Of a stretch of 64,000 bases of DNA, positions 18,111-25,187 are shown piece by piece. The position numbers were made by a program, and so were the translations under genes. The stretch spans positions 1,054,001 through 1,118,000 of the forward strand of contig NZ_CP068985.1 in the NCBI RefSeq assembly GCF_019397265.1. Reading direction: 5' to 3'. The DNA comes from Nonomuraea coxensis DSM 45129 (GTDB lineage Bacteria > Actinomycetota > Actinomycetes > Streptosporangiales > Streptosporangiaceae). Under the pieces are notes generated by a model. It worked only from the letters and a program-made list of their open reading frames with translations. It was not told the origin of the DNA and did no database searches. The number at the start of each line of letters is the position of its first letter. The stretch's first letter is position 1.

Positions 18111-18545
18111 ATGCAGGAGTTCGGGGACTTCGCCAAGATCGACGTCGACAAGCTGATGAAGGGCATCGACAACCAGCTCGCTCTCCTGGAGAAGTTCCAG
18201 GAGAGCGTGGGCGACTGCGTGGGCCGCGCCGAGGACGAGAACGGCTTCGTCACCGTCGAGTACGGCCAGGACGGCGTCCGGGTGCTGGAGCTGCACCCGA
18301 AGGCCATGCGGTTGTCCTCGGGGGAACTGGCCGAGCTGATCAAGGCCACGCTGGCCGAGGCCACCGCCGACTTCCAGCGCGCGTTCTCCGAGATGATGGC
18401 CGACGTCCTCGGCCAGGACGTCGACCTGGCGAGGTCCCCGGAGGCCCTGCTGGACGACGTCAGGCAGGCGGAGGAGCTCCAGGAGCGGGCGTTCACGGAC
18501 GTGATGGGCGAGCTCGACCGGATCCGGCGGCGGCTGGAGCTCTGA
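18111..18545 (+). CDS. YbaB/EbfC-like protein (third copy)
   Basis: 144 residues from ATG 18111 with GGAGG 5-6 bases upstream. The middle 'ENGFVTVEYGQDGVRVLELHP' and the helix 'SSGELAELIKATLAEATADFQRAF' give the YbaB/EbfC pattern, with an extra C-terminal helical extension ('ALLDDVRQAEELQERAFTDV'). It sits directly downstream of eccD and upstream of the WXG100 pair, so a chaperone or adaptor role for those substrates is plausible. It is not closely similar to the two copies at 8.7-9.3 kb. Confidence 0.72.
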   Translation: MQEFGDFAKIDVDKLMKGIDNQLALLEKFQESVGDCVGRAEDENGFVTVEYGQDGVRVLELHPKAMRLSSGELAELIKATLAEATADFQRAFSEMMADVLGQDVDLARSPEALLDDVRQAEELQERAFTDVMGELDRIRRRLEL

Positions 18546-18581
18546 CGCCCGTCACCGACAGCGATCTTTCGTGCAAAGTCA

Positions 18582-18691
18582 TGGCATGTTAGGGCATCTA
18601 CCAGCGAATTAACCAGAAGGACGCCTCGGCGCGATCAATCCGTTATTTGGTATTTCTGGGATTAACGGGGTGGTTGGTGACTAACATGCCA
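18582..18691. promoter_or_regulatory. 11-bp inverted repeat in the leader of the WXG100 pair
   Basis: TGGCATGTTAG (18582-18592) and its exact reverse complement CTAACATGCCA (18681-18691) flank 88 bases of relatively AT-rich DNA in the 232-bp gap before the WXG100 pair. The gap presumably holds the promoter. The arms could be two half-sites bound by a looping repressor, or one long operator. The right arm also contains TAACAT, a possible -10 box. Confidence 0.4.
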
Positions 18692-18777
18692 CTTGATGTT
18701 GTCTGCGGGGGTAGTCCGTCCTCACGGGGGAGACCGCTCGCCGCGACTGACCAAGCAGGACGACCTTTGGAGGTCCA

Positions 18778-19122
18778 GTGGCACTGTACGGGGCCAGTCC
18801 GCAGCAGCTGACGACGGCGGCGGGCTATTGCGAGAACACCGTCCAGTACATCGAGGGCATGCGTAAGCGCGTGGAGGCGATCAAGGCCGGTCTCGCCTGG
18901 CAGGGCGGCGCGTACAAGAAGTTCAGCGAGGCCATGGTGCAGTGGGACATGGACTTCGCGGCTGTCAACAAGATCCTCGACGGCATCAAGCAGAAGCTGA
19001 TCGACAACGCCGGCGGCTACCGCAACGTCGCCGGTGAGAACGAGGGCATCGTCGGCGGTTTCTACGCCGCGGGCGCCGGCGCCAACAACATCGACCTGCT
19101 CATCAACGCCAGCGAGAGGTGA
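18778..19122 (+). CDS. WXG100 protein (first of a pair)
   Basis: 114 residues from GTG 18778 with TGGAGG just upstream. It has the helical hairpin layout with the turn 'LAWQGGAYKKF' (W-Q-G at about residue 40) and a Gly-rich C-terminus. It is followed 4 bases later by a second WXG100 gene, the arrangement of EsxB/EsxA-type pairs that form heterodimers and are exported together. No YxxxD/E is seen in this member, while its partner has one, as expected for a pair using one signal. Confidence 0.9.
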   Translation: MALYGASPQQLTTAAGYCENTVQYIEGMRKRVEAIKAGLAWQGGAYKKFSEAMVQWDMDFAAVNKILDGIKQKLIDNAGGYRNVAGENEGIVGGFYAAGAGANNIDLLINASER

Positions 19123-19126
19123 CCTG

Positions 19127-19435
19127 ATGTCTGTTCAGCCCGAGGACTACACCTACGTCAACTTCTCTTCGCTGGAGAAGGCCTACGAGGACCTCAAGGG
19201 GATCGTCACGGAGCTCGACCGCATCACCGACGACCTCTACGCCGACATCAAGAAGACGCTGGGCGGAGCCTGGGAAGGCGAGGCCGAGCAGTACTTCGAC
19301 CAGAAGCGCGCGGAGTGGAACGCGATCGAGAAGCACATGGGCGAGCAGCTGTTCAAGGCCGCCGTCGCGGTCGAGACCGCCAAGGGCAACTACCAGCAGG
19401 CCGAGGCGCGCAACATCAGCATCTGGATGGACTAG
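19127..19435 (+). CDS. WXG100 protein (second of the pair), with YxxxE
   Basis: 102 residues from ATG 19127; GAGAGG is 9 bases upstream. The turn is 'GAWEGEAEQYF' (W-E-G at about residue 48), and the C-terminal region carries Y89-Q-Q-A-E93, a match to the T7SS YxxxD/E export signal, followed by a short tail 'ARNISIWMD'. Together with the preceding gene it makes the best candidate for the main substrate dimer of this system. A hairpin right after the stop may keep this pair more highly expressed than the genes downstream. Confidence 0.9.
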   Translation: MSVQPEDYTYVNFSSLEKAYEDLKGIVTELDRITDDLYADIKKTLGGAWEGEAEQYFDQKRAEWNAIEKHMGEQLFKAAVAVETAKGNYQQAEARNISIWMD

Positions 19436-19454
19436 CCCGGCTCGTTCTTCTCCT

Positions 19455-19492
19455 TCTCGGCCATCGCTCGGCCTGCGGCGCGGTGGCCGAGA
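19455..19492 (+). terminator. Hairpin after the WXG100 pair (attenuator or terminator)
   Basis: A 9-bp perfect stem (19455-19463 with 19484-19492) with a 20-base GC-rich loop lies in the 80-bp gap between the WXG100 pair and the next gene. Either partial termination or RNA-end protection would favour the small substrates over the downstream genes. Confidence 0.5.
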
Positions 19493-19515
19493 GCTCTGTC
19501 GTTTGAGGGTGAGGC

Positions 19516-19917
19516 ATGACGCAGAAAGACGCGATGGAGGGTGGCCCGGACCCTCTGGCCCCCGACAAGAGTCTCTTCGAGGGCGACGACGGGGACGCGA
19601 GGGAGAACTCCCCGCAGGCCATCCGCAACATCGCGAAGGAGCTGAGGACCGCCTACGAGGCCATGCTGGGCAAGGGCGGGCGGCCGAACGGCAACATCAA
19701 CCAGCTGGGCACGGACAACGAGCTCGGCGCGGCCCAGATCGGGCAGTGGCCCGACGCTCTGGCCCTCGCGGACACCGTCGGGTCGCACAACGCGGGCGTG
19801 AAGTTCGCGGAGGTCTACCAGAAGTTCATCGACGCCTACAAGAACGTGATCGAGGCCGTAGAGCTCAGCGCGGAGAACCTGGACCGCGCCCGCCGCGGGA
19901 ACGAGGGTGACGCCTGA
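19516..19917 (+). CDS. T7SS-associated helical protein of unknown function (module A, first gene)
   Basis: 133 residues, soluble and mostly helical. The N-terminus is acidic ('LFEGDDGDARENSP'), then 'IRNIAKELRTAYEAML', a Gly/Asn turn, 'GQWPDALALADTV' and a final 'YKNVIEAVELSAENLDRAR' helix. The same order of motifs occurs in the 129-residue protein at 24793-25182 (about 'IGNIARELHKAME', 'GRWEAGPSFADTL', 'YQDALTNMAAAI'), so the two are probably paralogues. No known domain is recognised. Its stop overlaps the start of the next gene by one base. It may be a WXG-like partner of the repeat protein encoded behind it. Confidence 0.65.
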   Translation: MTQKDAMEGGPDPLAPDKSLFEGDDGDARENSPQAIRNIAKELRTAYEAMLGKGGRPNGNINQLGTDNELGAAQIGQWPDALALADTVGSHNAGVKFAEVYQKFIDAYKNVIEAVELSAENLDRARRGNEGDA

Positions 19918-21248
19918 TGAGCGAGCGTGAAGTCGTCGTCATCCTGTCGTTCGACAGGATGCCGAGGGGCGAGAAGCCGCCCGAGGGGGCGACCGGCGAC
20001 CAGATCAAGCAGTGGCTCGCCAACACCGACCCGGGCTCGGTCACGGGTGCGGGGCAGACCTACATGGCCGCGTCCACCAAGGTGGACGCGGCGATCGGTA
20101 CCCTGGAAGAGCACGTGGCCAAGATCGCTGCGACCTGGAAGGGCCCGGACGCGGCCAAGGCCCGCCACGCGCTGGAGATGCTGCACGCCTCGGGCCGGGA
20201 GCTGTCGACCAAGCTCGGCCTCATGGGCGGGGCCCTGCAGAACTACGCCGAACGCCTCACGGAGACCAAGGGCAAGGTCAATGAGCCGGTGCTCACGGGC
20301 CAGGTCAGCAAGACCGCCCTGGAGGTGGAGAAGGCGGAGACGGACCAGGCTCGGAAAGCGCTGTACGAGCTCAACAAGGAGATCGTCAACCTCTACAACG
20401 TCCAGGTTCCTCACGACGTCTCCTACGAACTGCCGACCGTGTCGCTCTCGTCGCCGGTCAACCCCAAGAACGTGACGTACCCGGGCGGTTCGGAGACGGC
20501 CATTCCCAGCGCCGGATCCAACCCCAGCGGCTCCGGCCCGAGCTCCTTCGCCCCCGGCTCCACGAACGACCCCAGCAGCACGAACCCCGGCGGCACGGAT
20601 CCCAACGGCTCGAACCCCAACGGCTCGAACCCCAACGGGTCCGACCCGAACGGCTCCAACCCAGGCGGCTCCGACCCGAACGGCTCCAACCCAGGCGGTA
20701 CTGACCCCAACGGCACGAACCCCGGCGGCACCGACCCGAACGGCTCCAACCCGGGCACGAACCCCGGTGACGGCACCGTTCCCCCGGTCATCGGCGGCTC
20801 GGACCGGACGACGACCGACGGCCCCGCCGGCACCGACCCGGCCCGGACCGACGCGGCGAGCTTCACGCCTCAGGGAACTCCCACGCTGACGCCGACCGCG
20901 TCCACGTTCACCCCGTCCCCGTTCACCCCGTCGCCCTTCGGTACCACGACGCCCGTCACCTCGATCAGCCCGCCGCCGAGCATCGGCTACACGCCGGGCG
21001 GGGCCACGCCAGGCGGCATCCCCTCCGTGATCGGCTCGCCAGGCATCATCGGCGGCCAGTCGCCCGCGGCGGCGGCCGGCGCGCGCGGCCTCGGCGGGCT
21101 CAACTCCGGCATGCCGTTCATGCCGATGATGGGCGGCGGTGTCGGAGGCGCGGGCGAGGGCAGCGGCCTGGAGCGGACCACGTACCTGGCCGAGGACCCG
21201 AACAGCTGGGTGACCGGACATGACACGACGGATCCGGTGATCGGCTGA
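19917..21248 (+). CDS. WXG-like head, Pro/Asn/Gly repeat linker and conserved tail (module A substrate)
   Basis: 443 residues. The N-terminal helical head has 'AATWKGPDAAKAR' (W-K-G at about residue 74), followed by more helix to about 170. Residues about 190-315 are low-complexity, including ten or so five-residue units such as SNPNG/TDPNG. A Gly/Met stretch ('GMPFMPMMGGG') leads into the tail '(R)TTYLAEDPNSW...PVIG'. The tail resembles those of the proteins at 21248-22378 and 25188-26594. No signal peptide is present, so export would be through the T7SS. The design recalls long ESX substrates such as PPE proteins, but the sequence is not PPE. Confidence 0.75.
   Translation: MSEREVVVILSFDRMPRGEKPPEGATGDQIKQWLANTDPGSVTGAGQTYMAASTKVDAAIGTLEEHVAKIAATWKGPDAAKARHALEMLHASGRELSTKLGLMGGALQNYAERLTETKGKVNEPVLTGQVSKTALEVEKAETDQARKALYELNKEIVNLYNVQVPHDVSYELPTVSLSSPVNPKNVTYPGGSETAIPSAGSNPSGSGPSSFAPGSTNDPSSTNPGGTDPNGSNPNGSNPNGSDPNGSNPGGSDPNGSNPGGTDPNGTNPGGTDPNGSNPGTNPGDGTVPPVIGGSDRTTTDGPAGTDPARTDAASFTPQGTPTLTPTASTFTPSPFTPSPFGTTTPVTSISPPPSIGYTPGGATPGGIPSVIGSPGIIGGQSPAAAAGARGLGGLNSGMPFMPMMGGGVGGAGEGSGLERTTYLAEDPNSWVTGHDTTDPVIG
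20581..20765 (+). repeat. 15-bp coding repeats ([ST][ND]P[NG]G units)
   Basis: About twelve degenerate 15-bp units encode G-[S/T]-[N/D]-P-[N/G]. Proline recurs every fifth residue. Several units are identical at the DNA level, which points to recent expansion. Confidence 0.85.
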
Positions 21249-22378
21249 TGGGCAACCCCTACATCCCGGGACTGCCGGGCCTCACCGCCGGCGGCAAGCC
21301 GTCGTCGGGCATCTCCTTCACGAAGGATGAGCTGACCAAGGCGGGCGGGAAGATCAACGAGCAGACCGAGCTTCTCGGCCAGGTGGAGGGACGGTCCAAC
21401 AACCTGCCCGTGCCCTGGCCGCACTTCGGGGTGCTCGGCTGGGGCGTCCAGAACGTGCACGAGAAGGCCATCCAGAGCCAGCGTGAGGCGCTGGCGCGGG
21501 CCAAGGAGGCGCTGGCGACCTGGGACCCAGCCCTGCGCGCCGCCGACAAGAACTACACCAACGCCGACGACTCCAGCGGCGACCCCAACAATCTCCCGAA
21601 GACCGGTCTTCCGAACACGGGGCTGCCGAACACCAACCTCCCGAAGACGAACCTGCCGAAGACGGATCTCCCGAACACCAACCTCCCCAAGACGGATCTC
21701 CCGAAGACGAACCTGCCGAACACTAACCTCCCCAACACGAACCTTCCGAATACCAACCTCCCCAACACCGACCTCCCTGGCAGTAACGTGCCGAACCCCA
21801 ACCTCCCTGGCACTGACCTGCCGAACCCCAACCTGCCCGGCACGAACATGCCCGGCGCGAACCTCCCCGGCACCGACCTGCCGAAGACGAACCTGCCGGG
21901 CATGGACCCGGCCGACACCCGCGTCCCCGACCTCGACGCCGCGCTGAACAACCCGAACAAGACCGACCTGTCGTCGTTCCAGCCCACGCCCACGGCCACG
22001 CCGCAGACGCCCACGTTCGACCCCAGCTCCAGCGGGCTGGGCACCCGCACGGGCGTCCCGGGCTCCCTCGGCCTGCCCGGCACCGGCACAGTCCCGGGCT
22101 CGGGTCTCGGCACCGGTCTCGGCCCAGGCGCCGCCGGCGTCGGTCTCGGTGGGAGCGGCATGATGCCCGGCAACGCGGCCGCCGCCGGAATGCGCGGCGC
22201 CACGGCGGGCATGTCCGGCATGCCCATGATGCCGATGATGCCCATGAGCGGCGCCGGAAACGCCAACCAGGAACGCGACCGCGACAAGACCGTCGGCCTC
22301 GGCGAGGACGAGGGCGTCTGGGGCGGTGACGAGGACATCGCGCCACCGGTGCTCGGCCAGGAGGACGACCTGCTGTGA
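21248..22378 (+). CDS. Repeat-linker T7SS-associated protein with LPxT-type pentapeptides
   Basis: 376 residues. A helical head (about 20-110; 'SFTKDELTKAGGKINEQTELLG', 'WGVQNVHEKAIQ') leads into about twenty-one tandem five-residue units of the form [ND]-L-P-[KNG]-[TS] (about 115-220), then a Thr/Pro/Gly region, 'MSGMPMMPMMPM', and an acidic tail 'KTVGLGEDEGVWGG...PPVLG'. It overlaps the preceding gene's last base region and the next gene's start (GTGA). There is no signal peptide. The tail matches those of two other locus proteins, so I class it as a probable substrate. The head lacks a clear WXG. Confidence 0.72.
   Translation: MGNPYIPGLPGLTAGGKPSSGISFTKDELTKAGGKINEQTELLGQVEGRSNNLPVPWPHFGVLGWGVQNVHEKAIQSQREALARAKEALATWDPALRAADKNYTNADDSSGDPNNLPKTGLPNTGLPNTNLPKTNLPKTDLPNTNLPKTDLPKTNLPNTNLPNTNLPNTNLPNTDLPGSNVPNPNLPGTDLPNPNLPGTNMPGANLPGTDLPKTNLPGMDPADTRVPDLDAALNNPNKTDLSSFQPTPTATPQTPTFDPSSSGLGTRTGVPGSLGLPGTGTVPGSGLGTGLGPGAAGVGLGGSGMMPGNAAAAGMRGATAGMSGMPMMPMMPMSGAGNANQERDRDKTVGLGEDEGVWGGDEDIAPPVLGQEDDLL
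21586..21905 (+). repeat. 15-bp coding repeats (NLP[KN]T pentapeptides)
   Basis: About twenty-one tandem 15-bp units encode [N/D]-L-P-[K/N/G]-[T/S], again with proline at every fifth residue. LPKTG and LPNTG strings occur inside the array, but they are not sortase signals (no following membrane helix or basic tail). Confidence 0.88.
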
Positions 22379-23154
22379 GCGTCTTCAAAGAGATCTCCAT
22401 GGGCGCGGCTAGCACGGCCATCGTTTCCGCCTTCTTCGTCGGACAGCCTTGGGCCTTCTATGTCGCCGGCGCCATCGGCACCCTGGTCTCGGACCCGGAA
22501 GGCATGGACACGGCGGCCGAGAACTGGCGCACGACCGACCACCACAAGGACGGCCTCGTAGAAGAGCTCAGCACCCTGGACACCCGGCTCACCGAGCTGA
22601 AGACCCAGCTCCAGACCGATGGCACATGGAAGGGTGAGGCGTTCAAGTCCTTCGAGGCCGTGCACACGAGCTATAAGGACTCGCTCAAGCAGCTCAAGGA
22701 GGTCCGCAACGCCACTGGCGACGGCGTCAGCTCGACGGCCACCTTCTACAAGGTGTCCACCGTCGTCTGCAGCGCCATCGCCGCGGCCATGGCCGGGCTC
22801 GCCATCTACAAGGTGGCCTCGAAGGCCAGTCCGCTCACCGCCGCCTTCTCCGAGGGTATAGCCGCCGCATTCGGCAAGATCACCCTCAGCGCGATCAAGA
22901 AGGTTATCGGCAAGCGAGTGATGGTGATCGGCGGCCTCATCTTCGCTCTCTACTCCGCCAAGCAGGCGAGCGAGATGGCCGGCAAGGTCTTCCCCACGCT
23001 CAAGGCCATCCCGACCGAGATGTCGATGATGCAGAAGGGCGGAGGGACGCCTTTCACGCAGGACGGTCTGACGTACAACGAGGACGCCGGCTCGCTGATG
23101 CCGAAGATGGACGAGGCCACGATGAAGAAGTACGGCGGCGGCCTCCCGGCCTAG
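22375..23154 (+). CDS. WXG-like protein with membrane helices
   Basis: 259 residues from GTG 22375, overlapping the previous stop as GTGA. A hydrophobic N-terminus (about 10-40) precedes a WXG-type helical pair with 'DGTWKGEAFKSFEAVH' (W-K-G at about residue 83). Two further hydrophobic stretches follow ('VCSAIAAAMAGLAIY', about 125-145; 'VMVIGGLIFALYSAK', about 180-200). The C-terminus is charged and has no known domain. It is the last gene of the plus-strand series. Membrane segments beside a WXG turn recall EspE-like ESX proteins, an analogy rather than a family assignment. Confidence 0.68.
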   Translation: MSVFKEISMGAASTAIVSAFFVGQPWAFYVAGAIGTLVSDPEGMDTAAENWRTTDHHKDGLVEELSTLDTRLTELKTQLQTDGTWKGEAFKSFEAVHTSYKDSLKQLKEVRNATGDGVSSTATFYKVSTVVCSAIAAAMAGLAIYKVASKASPLTAAFSEGIAAAFGKITLSAIKKVIGKRVMVIGGLIFALYSAKQASEMAGKVFPTLKAIPTEMSMMQKGGGTPFTQDGLTYNEDAGSLMPKMDEATMKKYGGGLPA

Positions 23155-23216
23155 TGTCACCGGTCAGGAGGGTCGCACCTCGGGACAGTGCACGCGCTCC
23201 GGCCGTCCCCTCCGGC

Positions 23217-23254
23217 CGGTCCCGCCGCCGGCCTGTCATCCGGCGGCGGGACCG
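23217..23254. terminator. Strong bidirectional hairpin terminator
   Basis: A perfect 15-bp stem (23217-23231 with 23240-23254) with an 8-base loop sits between the ends of two convergent transcription units, the WXG-like gene (+) and eccB (-). Confidence 0.88.
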
Positions 23255-23261
23255 CCCGCCG

Positions 23262-24698
23262 TCAGCGGGTGGGCGTCTGCGGCTGGATGCCCTGCACCTC
23301 CTGCACCGGCATCCGGGCCGCCGCCGGGTCCAGCACCGGGCCGTCCGGGATGAGCCGCAGCAGGTGGGCGGGCACCGGCGCGACGTCCGTGGCCTCGTAG
23401 CCCAGCTTGTTGACCAGGTCCGCCGACACGAGCTGATACCTGCGGCCCTGCTCGGTGATCAGCGAGTACTGCTGGACCGCCGAAAGCTGCCCGTCGCCGG
23501 GCAGCGTGCCCGCCAGTACCGCGCTGCCGGGCGGCAGCAGCACCTGGTCCACCTTCTCCGCGCCCGCGCTCGCGGACGGCACCGGGATGGCGTACGTGCT
23601 GCCCATGGTCAGGATCGCCCGGGCCGAGCCCTTCTGGGTGTCCCGGTAGACGGCGCAGAGCGGGGTCGAGATGCCGGGCGTGCGGAAGCGCGGCATCGTG
23701 TCAGGCAGCCCGCTGTTGAGCATCTGCCGCCTCGAGACCGGGGCCGCGTTGACGCTCGCCGCGTCGATCAACGTCTCGCGTACCGGCTGCCGGCCGTAGG
23801 CGGCCTTGCTGGCCGGGTCGAGGAGCAGGAGCATCGCCTGCGTCTGCTTGATCGGCGCCATTCCGTCGGCCATGAGCACGTACCAGCGCTCGTCCGCGCC
23901 CGCGATCGGCGGGACCTTGTACACCTGCCCGACCCGGAACATCTTGCCGCCCGGGCCCTTCATCTTCTTGCCCCGCTCCGGGATCGCGGGGCCGGCGAAG
24001 TCTACGCCCGCGGGGATCGCGTTGATCCACGAGGGCGGGACGCGGCGCGGCGTCTGGTCGGTGAGCCGGTCCACGTTCGTGACGCGCATGCGCTGGTTGG
24101 CCCAGAGCACCCAGGTCTGCCGGCCGTCGTTGACGAGCAGCGCGTCGCCGCCGACGGGCGTGCCGCCGACGTCCACGCCGCCCACGAGCGTCACGAACGC
24201 CTTGCGTGTCCCGGAGGCGTCGGCTCCTTCGGTCACGCACGTCGACCAGGGGGCCTTGACCAGCCGCTCACGCTTCGGCAGCGTGTCCGGCGCGCCCTGG
24301 ATGCCCACCTTCTGCCCGCGTGCGAAGCCGGCCAGCGACTCGGTGGAGACCGTCCTGACCTTGACGTTGTCGGAGTCCAGGAGGAGCCGGGCGGAGACGT
24401 AGTTGGCCACCGGCTGGAGCCGGCCGGTCTGCTGGTTGTAGACGTACGAGGCGCCGGTCTCCTCCTCGATGAGGAGCTGGCCGGGTTCGGTGAGTTTGGT
24501 GGCGTTGCCCGGCTTGAGCAGCCCCCAGATCCCGAACGCGGCCAGGATCAGCACCGCGATCAGGATCCCCGCGAACGTGGCCACGTTCTGCCTGCGCATG
24601 GGCGACTCGGGGATGTCCGGCTCCCCTTGCAGCAGAGCGAGACCCAGGCGCTGTGTCATGAGGCGATGCGCCTGATAAAGATCCTTCTGCGTCTGCAT
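23262..24698 (-). CDS. eccB: EccB: T7SS membrane core subunit
   Basis: 478 residues, the normal EccB length. The N-terminal cytosolic segment ('QTQKDLYQAHRLMTQRLGLALL') is the family hallmark. One membrane helix lies at about 40-62 ('VATFAGILIAVLILAAFGIWG'), and the rest is the extracytoplasmic repeat domain, with paired cysteines in 'TCVTEG' and 'PLCAVYRD' that fit the conserved disulfide. EccB links the inner-membrane hexamer to the mycosin cap. It is transcribed alone, divergent from the 129-residue gene; the promoter lies in the 94-bp gap 24699-24792. Confidence 0.95.
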   Translation of the reverse strand: MQTQKDLYQAHRLMTQRLGLALLQGEPDIPESPMRRQNVATFAGILIAVLILAAFGIWGLLKPGNATKLTEPGQLLIEEETGASYVYNQQTGRLQPVANYVSARLLLDSDNVKVRTVSTESLAGFARGQKVGIQGAPDTLPKRERLVKAPWSTCVTEGADASGTRKAFVTLVGGVDVGGTPVGGDALLVNDGRQTWVLWANQRMRVTNVDRLTDQTPRRVPPSWINAIPAGVDFAGPAIPERGKKMKGPGGKMFRVGQVYKVPPIAGADERWYVLMADGMAPIKQTQAMLLLLDPASKAAYGRQPVRETLIDAASVNAAPVSRRQMLNSGLPDTMPRFRTPGISTPLCAVYRDTQKGSARAILTMGSTYAIPVPSASAGAEKVDQVLLPPGSAVLAGTLPGDGQLSAVQQYSLITEQGRRYQLVSADLVNKLGYEATDVAPVPAHLLRLIPDGPVLDPAAARMPVQEVQGIQPQTPTR

Positions 24699-24792
24699 AG
24701 CGCATCATGTTACGCATGTTGACAGTGGGTCTTCTGTACGGAAAAGAAACATTGAAGTAAGGTTCTTGATCGAGCGCCGACGGGGAGGTCTC

Positions 24793-25182
24793 GTGGGAGA
24801 AGTCATCCAACCGCCCAAGAACTGGCCCGGCCTGGAAGCCGAGCGCGACGGGGTCACGTACACGCCGAGGAAGATCGGCAACATCGCCAGAGAGCTGCAC
24901 AAGGCGATGGAGGCCGTCGGCGGGGGCGGCTACAGCAACAGCCCGGGGTCGCTCCAGGACTTCGGCGCCAAGGGCGACCTCACCTATGAGGCCGGCCTCC
25001 TCAAGCAGGTCGGCCGGTGGGAAGCCGGCCCGAGCTTCGCCGACACCCTCCTGACCGCTCACCGGGAGCTCTTGACCGTCTATCAGGACGCTCTCACCAA
25101 CATGGCCGCCGCCATCGCCCTGGTGAACGAGGGAGCGGGCAACTTCGGGATCACGGAACTCGGCAACCAGGGCGGGAGCTGA
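24793..25182 (+). CDS. T7SS-associated helical protein of unknown function (module B, first gene)
   Basis: 129 residues from GTG 24793, with GGGGAGG 4 bases upstream; a TTG at 24766 would add nine residues without a ribosome site. Soluble and helical, with 'TPRKIGNIARELHKAMEAV', a Gly-rich turn, 'VGRWEAGPSFADTLL' and 'VYQDALTNMAAAIALV', in the same order and spacing as in the protein at 19516-19917. Both genes stand immediately before a WXG-like repeat-linker gene, so the two-gene unit seems duplicated. The function is unknown; a partner or chaperone of the following product is the simplest guess. Confidence 0.65.
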   Translation: MGEVIQPPKNWPGLEAERDGVTYTPRKIGNIARELHKAMEAVGGGGYSNSPGSLQDFGAKGDLTYEAGLLKQVGRWEAGPSFADTLLTAHRELLTVYQDALTNMAAAIALVNEGAGNFGITELGNQGGS

Positions 25183-25187
25183 GCGGC

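Noticed and set aside
21590..21640. LPKTG and LPNTG strings as sortase signals
   Set aside because: They are inside a pentapeptide array, far from the C-terminus, with no membrane helix or basic tail after them.
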